From assembly GCF_001969385.1 (NCBI RefSeq), contig NZ_CP014796.1:3365501-3429500 (forward strand): DNA of 64,000 nucleotides. Reading direction: 5' to 3'. A model generated the notes under the pieces. It worked only from the letters and a program-made list of their open reading frames with translations, ran no database searches and was not told the DNA's origin. Source of the DNA: Salipiger profundus (GTDB lineage: Bacteria; Pseudomonadota; Alphaproteobacteria; Rhodobacterales; Rhodobacteraceae). Below, in pieces: positions 60,622 to 64,000 of the stretch; within the stretch, counting starts at the first letter, position 1; each line of letters opens with the position of its first letter. The translations under genes were made by a program, and so were the position numbers.

Positions 60622-61668
60622 TCAGCTGTCCGCCCCCTTTGCCCGCAGCGCGTGGCCATGCAGAAGCGCCGCTGCATCGGGCCCCAGCGGGCGGCTTGGC
60701 GGGGTCATCATCAGCCGGCCCATGAGTGCGCGGTAGGGCTCCTGCCGCATCAGCGCCTCGAAGCGGACGCGGCGCCAATCCACCGCCTGCGCGTGCAGCC
60801 GCGCCAGCTCGGGATCGGCGGCCAGCGCCGTGCGCCGCTCGGCAACCTGCGGCGCCAGAACCAGGATCGACCGGTCCTCGACCACGTTGAAATTGCGCTC
60901 GACCCAGTAGTCGAGCCCGAGCGCGTGGTCGGAATGCACCGCGCGCCCACGGTCGGCCTTGAGCACGTAGCTTTCCATCGCGCCGAGCGGATAGTGGTTG
61001 AGCTGAACCAGCGCATGGCTCTCGCGCCCGACGTCGGTAAAGATCCGGCGAGTGCGGAACTGCGCCTCCAGCGCGCGTCCGGCGCCATCGAACCAGCGGG
61101 CCTGTTCGATGCGTGTGGGCTCGGGCTGTCGCGGGCGATGCACGCCGAGCCGGCCGTAGGTGCCGTCGTTGCGGTAGAGCGTCTTGAACATCGACGCGCG
61201 CCACGGCCAGAGCATCCGCGCCGGCGCCGCCCGGGTGAACTGCTCGGGGATCGGGCGGTCTTCGTAGCGCAAGACGCCGGCGTTGCCGAAAAGCCGCCAT
61301 GTGAGGGTGATGGCGCTGGCCTCGGGTAGCGCGGCGATGAGGTCGGGCAGGGTGCGCGTGCCGACGTGGACATTGACGAACTCGTCGACATCGAGCGCGA
61401 TCAGCCAGTCGGCCTGCCGGACCGCCTCGGTCCGGTCCGCGCGCTTCAGCCCCGAAAACTGGATGCCGCCCTTGTCGTGCGGCCCGTCGTTGCGGATGTG
61501 GGTCACGTGCCCCAGCACCTCGAGACGGTCGAGCAGCGCGTCGGTGCCGTCGTCGCAGTCGTTCGACAGCGCGACCACGTGGCTCACGCCGCAGGCGAGG
61601 TGATGCGCCAGCCAGTCGAGCAGAAAGGCGCCCTCGTTGCGGACGCAGAGCACGGCGGTGATCCTCAT
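60622..61668 (-). CDS. Glycosyltransferase family 2 protein
   Basis: A 348-residue GT2-type protein of the Glyco_tranf_2_4 group. Landmarks are VLCVRNEGAFLLDWLAHHL, SNDCDDGTDALLD, the DxD motif LDVDEFVNV, and the conserved TWRLFGN and VQLNHYPL. There is no membrane helix, so it acts in the cytosol. A paralogue lies 0.7 kb upstream. Starts 4 bp after the FkbM gene. Probable role in surface polysaccharide or glycan decoration. Confidence 0.87.
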   Translation of the reverse strand: MRITAVLCVRNEGAFLLDWLAHHLACGVSHVVALSNDCDDGTDALLDRLEVLGHVTHIRNDGPHDKGGIQFSGLKRADRTEAVRQADWLIALDVDEFVNVHVGTRTLPDLIAALPEASAITLTWRLFGNAGVLRYEDRPIPEQFTRAAPARMLWPWRASMFKTLYRNDGTYGRLGVHRPRQPEPTRIEQARWFDGAGRALEAQFRTRRIFTDVGRESHALVQLNHYPLGAMESYVLKADRGRAVHSDHALGLDYWVERNFNVVEDRSILVLAPQVAERRTALAADPELARLHAQAVDWRRVRFEALMRQEPYRALMGRLMMTPPSRPLGPDAAALLHGHALRAKGADS

Positions 61669-61672
61669 GCGC

Positions 61673-62368
61673 TCACCATCCCCGGCGGAAGGTGACCACC
61701 TTGCCCTCCGACGCCTTGGGGAAATAAGTCAGCCCCGCCCGGTGCATGGCGTCGAACACCGCCTCAACCCCGCACTGACCGATCCACTGCGGGTGCAACT
61801 CGATGACCGCGCAGCGCAGGCCCGACCAGTCGCCGGCGGGCAGCAGCGTTGCCTCGGCCCCTTCGATGTCGCAGACCAGAACGTCCGGCGCGACCTCGGA
61901 CAGCACGTCGCCCAGCCGGTCCCGGTCGACCTTCACCGTCTCGACGATGCTTTCGGGGTCCGCCTCCCGGTCCATCGAGGAGCCGAGAAAATTGCGCCGC
62001 AGGTGGAAATCCACGGGGTCACCGCCCTCGGGGGTGAGCAGGGCGTTGCGCACCTCGACCGTCGTGACCGCGTTCGCCGCGAGGAGGCTGGCGATATAGG
62101 GAATGAGCGCGGGGTTGGCCTCGTAGCTGACGACGCGGCCCACCTTCTTCCTGACCGCAAGCAGGGTCGAGAGGTAGCCGATGCCGCCGCCGAGCTCGAG
62201 CACCCGGTCACCGGGGCGCACGACACGGGTGACCGCGTCGCATTCCTTGCGCTCGTAGGTGCCCTCGCGCAGCGCGCCGCGCATGCGGCCGGTGGTGATT
62301 TGCGGATGCTTGGGGATGCGCAGTCCGCGCGAGAGCATGACAGGGTTGCGGGCGCCGGTGCCGTCCAT
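61673..62368 (-). CDS. FkbM-family methyltransferase
   Basis: A 231-residue SAM-dependent methyltransferase. The SAM motif is VLELGGGIGYLSTLLA, and the FkbM features are VVSYEANPALIPYI and DVLVCDIEGAEATLLPA. Members methylate sugars in polysaccharides. The ATG at 62368 lies just after the previous stop. Sandwiched between two paralogous glycosyltransferases on one strand. Confidence 0.88.
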   Translation of the reverse strand: MDGTGARNPVMLSRGLRIPKHPQITTGRMRGALREGTYERKECDAVTRVVRPGDRVLELGGGIGYLSTLLAVRKKVGRVVSYEANPALIPYIASLLAANAVTTVEVRNALLTPEGGDPVDFHLRRNFLGSSMDREADPESIVETVKVDRDRLGDVLSEVAPDVLVCDIEGAEATLLPAGDWSGLRCAVIELHPQWIGQCGVEAVFDAMHRAGLTYFPKASEGKVVTFRRGW

Positions 62369-62372
62369 CGGG

Positions 62373-64000
62373 TCAGCTTTCCACGTCGAGGGCGAGCGCA
62401 TAGGCCACCCGCTCGGTTTCGGTGAGACGCAGCGCCACGGCCTGCCGGTAGAGGTCTTCGAACTCCGGGGTCGCGTGCAGCTCGCGCGCCTTGGTGTGGT
62501 GCCAGTCGAGCCCGCGCGCGTGCCATGCCTTCAGCCCGGGGTCGGTCATCAGCCGGTCGTACTCGGCGCGCAGGCGGGGCAGGTTGCGCCGGATGGTCAC
62601 GTCGCGGACATCGGACCAGTCCATGCGGATCCAGTAGTTGAGACCGATCGAGCGGTCGACGTGCAGCGCCCGTCCACGCTGGCGCTTGATGAGGAAGCTC
62701 TCGGCACTGCGCAAAGCGTAATGGTTGAGCTGCACGAGGTCGTAGCCGATGGTTCGCTTCGAACTGCGCCAGCCGTTCTTCAGCACCTCGGCGGTCATGT
62801 CGGCGCCGGAACCGTTCACCCATTTCACCCGATCCGCGAAACCCTCGGCAAGCTTGTTGGGACGGTGACACGAGAGCTTGCCGTAGGCGCCGATATTCCG
62901 GAACAGCGTCTTGAAACCCCAGACCGTGTGCGGCTTGGGACAGAACTTGGGGGCGCAGCTCTGGAACTGGTCGATGACGAAACGGTCCTTGATCCGGGTC
63001 ACGCCGTCGTGGCCGAAGAGCCGCCAGGTCATCGCGATGTTGGTGGCGTCGGGCACGCGGGCGAAGAGATCGGGCAGGGTGCCGTTGCCGCAGCGCACGT
63101 TGATGAACTCGTCCACGTCGATATGCGCGATCCAAGAGGCATTGCGGATCACAGGCTCGGACAGCGCCTTGTCGAGCGCATGCTGCTGCGGAGAGTTGCC
63201 CGCCCAGTCGTCGTTGGAGCGGTGCTCGACCACGCCCATCGCGGCGAGCCGGTCGAGGATCTCGGTCGTGCCGTCCTCGCAGCCGTTGGTGTAGATCAGG
63301 AAATTGTCGATACCGGTGGCGCGGTGATAGGCCACCCATTCCACGATATAGGGCGCCTCGTTCTTCATGCAGGCAACGATGACGTTGCCGCTGCTGCCCC
63401 CGGGTAGCGCCCGCGGTGGCATGGGCGGAAAGCTAGCCGTTGCCTGTTCCTCGTCGACCGAGCCCAGCCGGTTGTGCGGTGCGAACGACGAGCGGCGGAG
63501 CGTCTCGAGGGTCTGACGGACAAGCTCCGGCGTGGGGGCCTGCGCCGAGGGAGCCGCGTCCTTGGACGAGTGGGACACGGTCGCAATGGGCTCTGGAGCG
63601 GGCCGCAGCGCGGCAAGATCGGCAGCCCTTGCGACTGTTTCCTCGCGGCTGGCCTTCTCGATGCGTTTTCGGAAGGCCATGAGATACTGCGTCGCGCGGA
63701 AACCGAGGGTCGGATCGGGCTCGCGCCACTCCGGCGCAGGGGCATCCGGCGCCATCGGGGCCGGATCGAGGCCCGGGTGTGCGGCGCAGAGATCGGCGAT
63801 GTCCTCTGCGAACCGGTCGGAAATGGCGTAGAGGCTGCCGGGATCAATGTCGCCGCCTTGAACCCTGATTTCGTTCAGACATTGCCGCCACGCCTGGCGC
63901 GGAAGAATGCTCTTGCGCCGTGCGAGCAGCCGCAGAAGCGCATCGTTCAGAAGCCGCTGGCGCGTGAGCCATGCCGCAGAGGCCGGTTCGGGCAGCGGCT
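62373..64000 (-). CDS. Glycosyltransferase family 2 protein, partial at window edge
   Basis: The frame stays open to the right edge, so the 5' end lies outside the window. At least 540 residues are visible. The visible N-terminal part is helical (LTRQRLLNDALLRLLARRKS, QAWRQCLNEIRVQGGDIDPG), followed by a proline/alanine-rich linker and a GT2 domain (VIVACMKNEAPYIVEWVAYH, TNGCEDGTTEILD, DxD in HIDVDEFINV, TWRLFGH, VQLNHYAL). It shares the GT region with the gene at 60622-61668. An ATG at 63755 exists, but the conserved-looking sequence before it argues against it as the start. Confidence 0.85.
   Translation of the reverse strand, partial: PLPEPASAAWLTRQRLLNDALLRLLARRKSILPRQAWRQCLNEIRVQGGDIDPGSLYAISDRFAEDIADLCAAHPGLDPAPMAPDAPAPEWREPDPTLGFRATQYLMAFRKRIEKASREETVARAADLAALRPAPEPIATVSHSSKDAAPSAQAPTPELVRQTLETLRRSSFAPHNRLGSVDEEQATASFPPMPPRALPGGSSGNVIVACMKNEAPYIVEWVAYHRATGIDNFLIYTNGCEDGTTEILDRLAAMGVVEHRSNDDWAGNSPQQHALDKALSEPVIRNASWIAHIDVDEFINVRCGNGTLPDLFARVPDATNIAMTWRLFGHDGVTRIKDRFVIDQFQSCAPKFCPKPHTVWGFKTLFRNIGAYGKLSCHRPNKLAEGFADRVKWVNGSGADMTAEVLKNGWRSSKRTIGYDLVQLNHYALRSAESFLIKRQRGRALHVDRSIGLNYWIRMDWSDVRDVTIRRNLPRLRAEYDRLMTDPGLKAWHARGLDWHHTKARELHATPEFEDLYRQAVALRLTETERVAYALALDVES

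Overview
The window is a chromosomal segment of a high-GC alphaproteobacterium, most likely a marine member of the Rhodobacterales (Roseobacter group, Paracoccaceae/Roseobacteraceae). This rests on protein content and gene order (guaB-rsmB-cckA-recA-alaS; argS-SPOR-nagZ-scpAB; bamE/DUF177/rpmF-plsX-fabH-ihfA-merR-tRNA-Pro), on an alphaproteobacterial LexA box (GAAC-N7-GAAC) before recA, and on a circularly permuted two-piece tmRNA. Most of the window is housekeeping DNA. I found no phage, insertion sequence, integrase, CRISPR array or toxin-antitoxin module.

Layout. 0-9 kb: a small unknown protein, mmsA with a divergent LysR regulator, a CBS protein, coaD, two miniproteins, gap, a 47-residue membrane protein, a PepSY / cytochrome b / membrane-anchored LuxR operon, and yqaA-dsbB. 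9-16.6 kb: a ferredoxin-ASKHA reductive activator, a CaiB-type CoA-transferase, an agmatinase-family ureohydrolase, guaB and an RsmB-like RNA methyltransferase. 16.7-24.4 kb: cckA, a sulfotransferase, recA, alaS and two DUF1330 genes. 24.5-32 kb: tRNA-Leu(CAA), lipA, RHH/DUF4169 small proteins, a secreted serine hydrolase, fumC, sspB, chrA, a DUF1194 protein and permuted ssrA. 32-36.6 kb: purMN, rnd, a lipoprotein and sufE.

36.6-41.6 kb is the most distinctive accessory unit: a LacI regulator divergent from an arylsulfotransferase-like beta-propeller gene that is fused by overlaps to a sulfonate/nitrate-type ABC importer. Two palindromic LacI-type operators lie 41 bp apart in the divergent gap. 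41.7-51 kb: erpA, dgt, a sodium/proton antiporter with TrkA-like domains, argS, SPOR, nagZ and scpAB. 51-59.5 kb: an SH3 protein, bimodular dCTP deaminase, tRNA-Pro(GGG), merR, ihfA, fabH, plsX, rpmF, DUF177, bamE and an OlsB-like acyltransferase. 59.5-64 kb: a cell-surface-glycan-like cluster (a degenerate hydrolase-fold protein, two paralogous family 2 glycosyltransferases and an FkbM methyltransferase) that runs off the right edge.

How the parts relate: ssrA and sspB, 2.1 kb apart, supply the tag and the adaptor for ClpXP rescue proteolysis. plsX-fabH start phospholipid and fatty-acid synthesis, with rpmF upstream. scpAB, ihfA, recA and cckA serve chromosome and cell-cycle functions. Four copies or half-copies of a dispersed palindromic element sit in intergenic gaps. 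The best candidates for new biology are the LacI/sulfotransferase/ABC unit, the membrane LuxR-cytochrome operon and the orphan ASKHA activator. None is proven novel from sequence alone.
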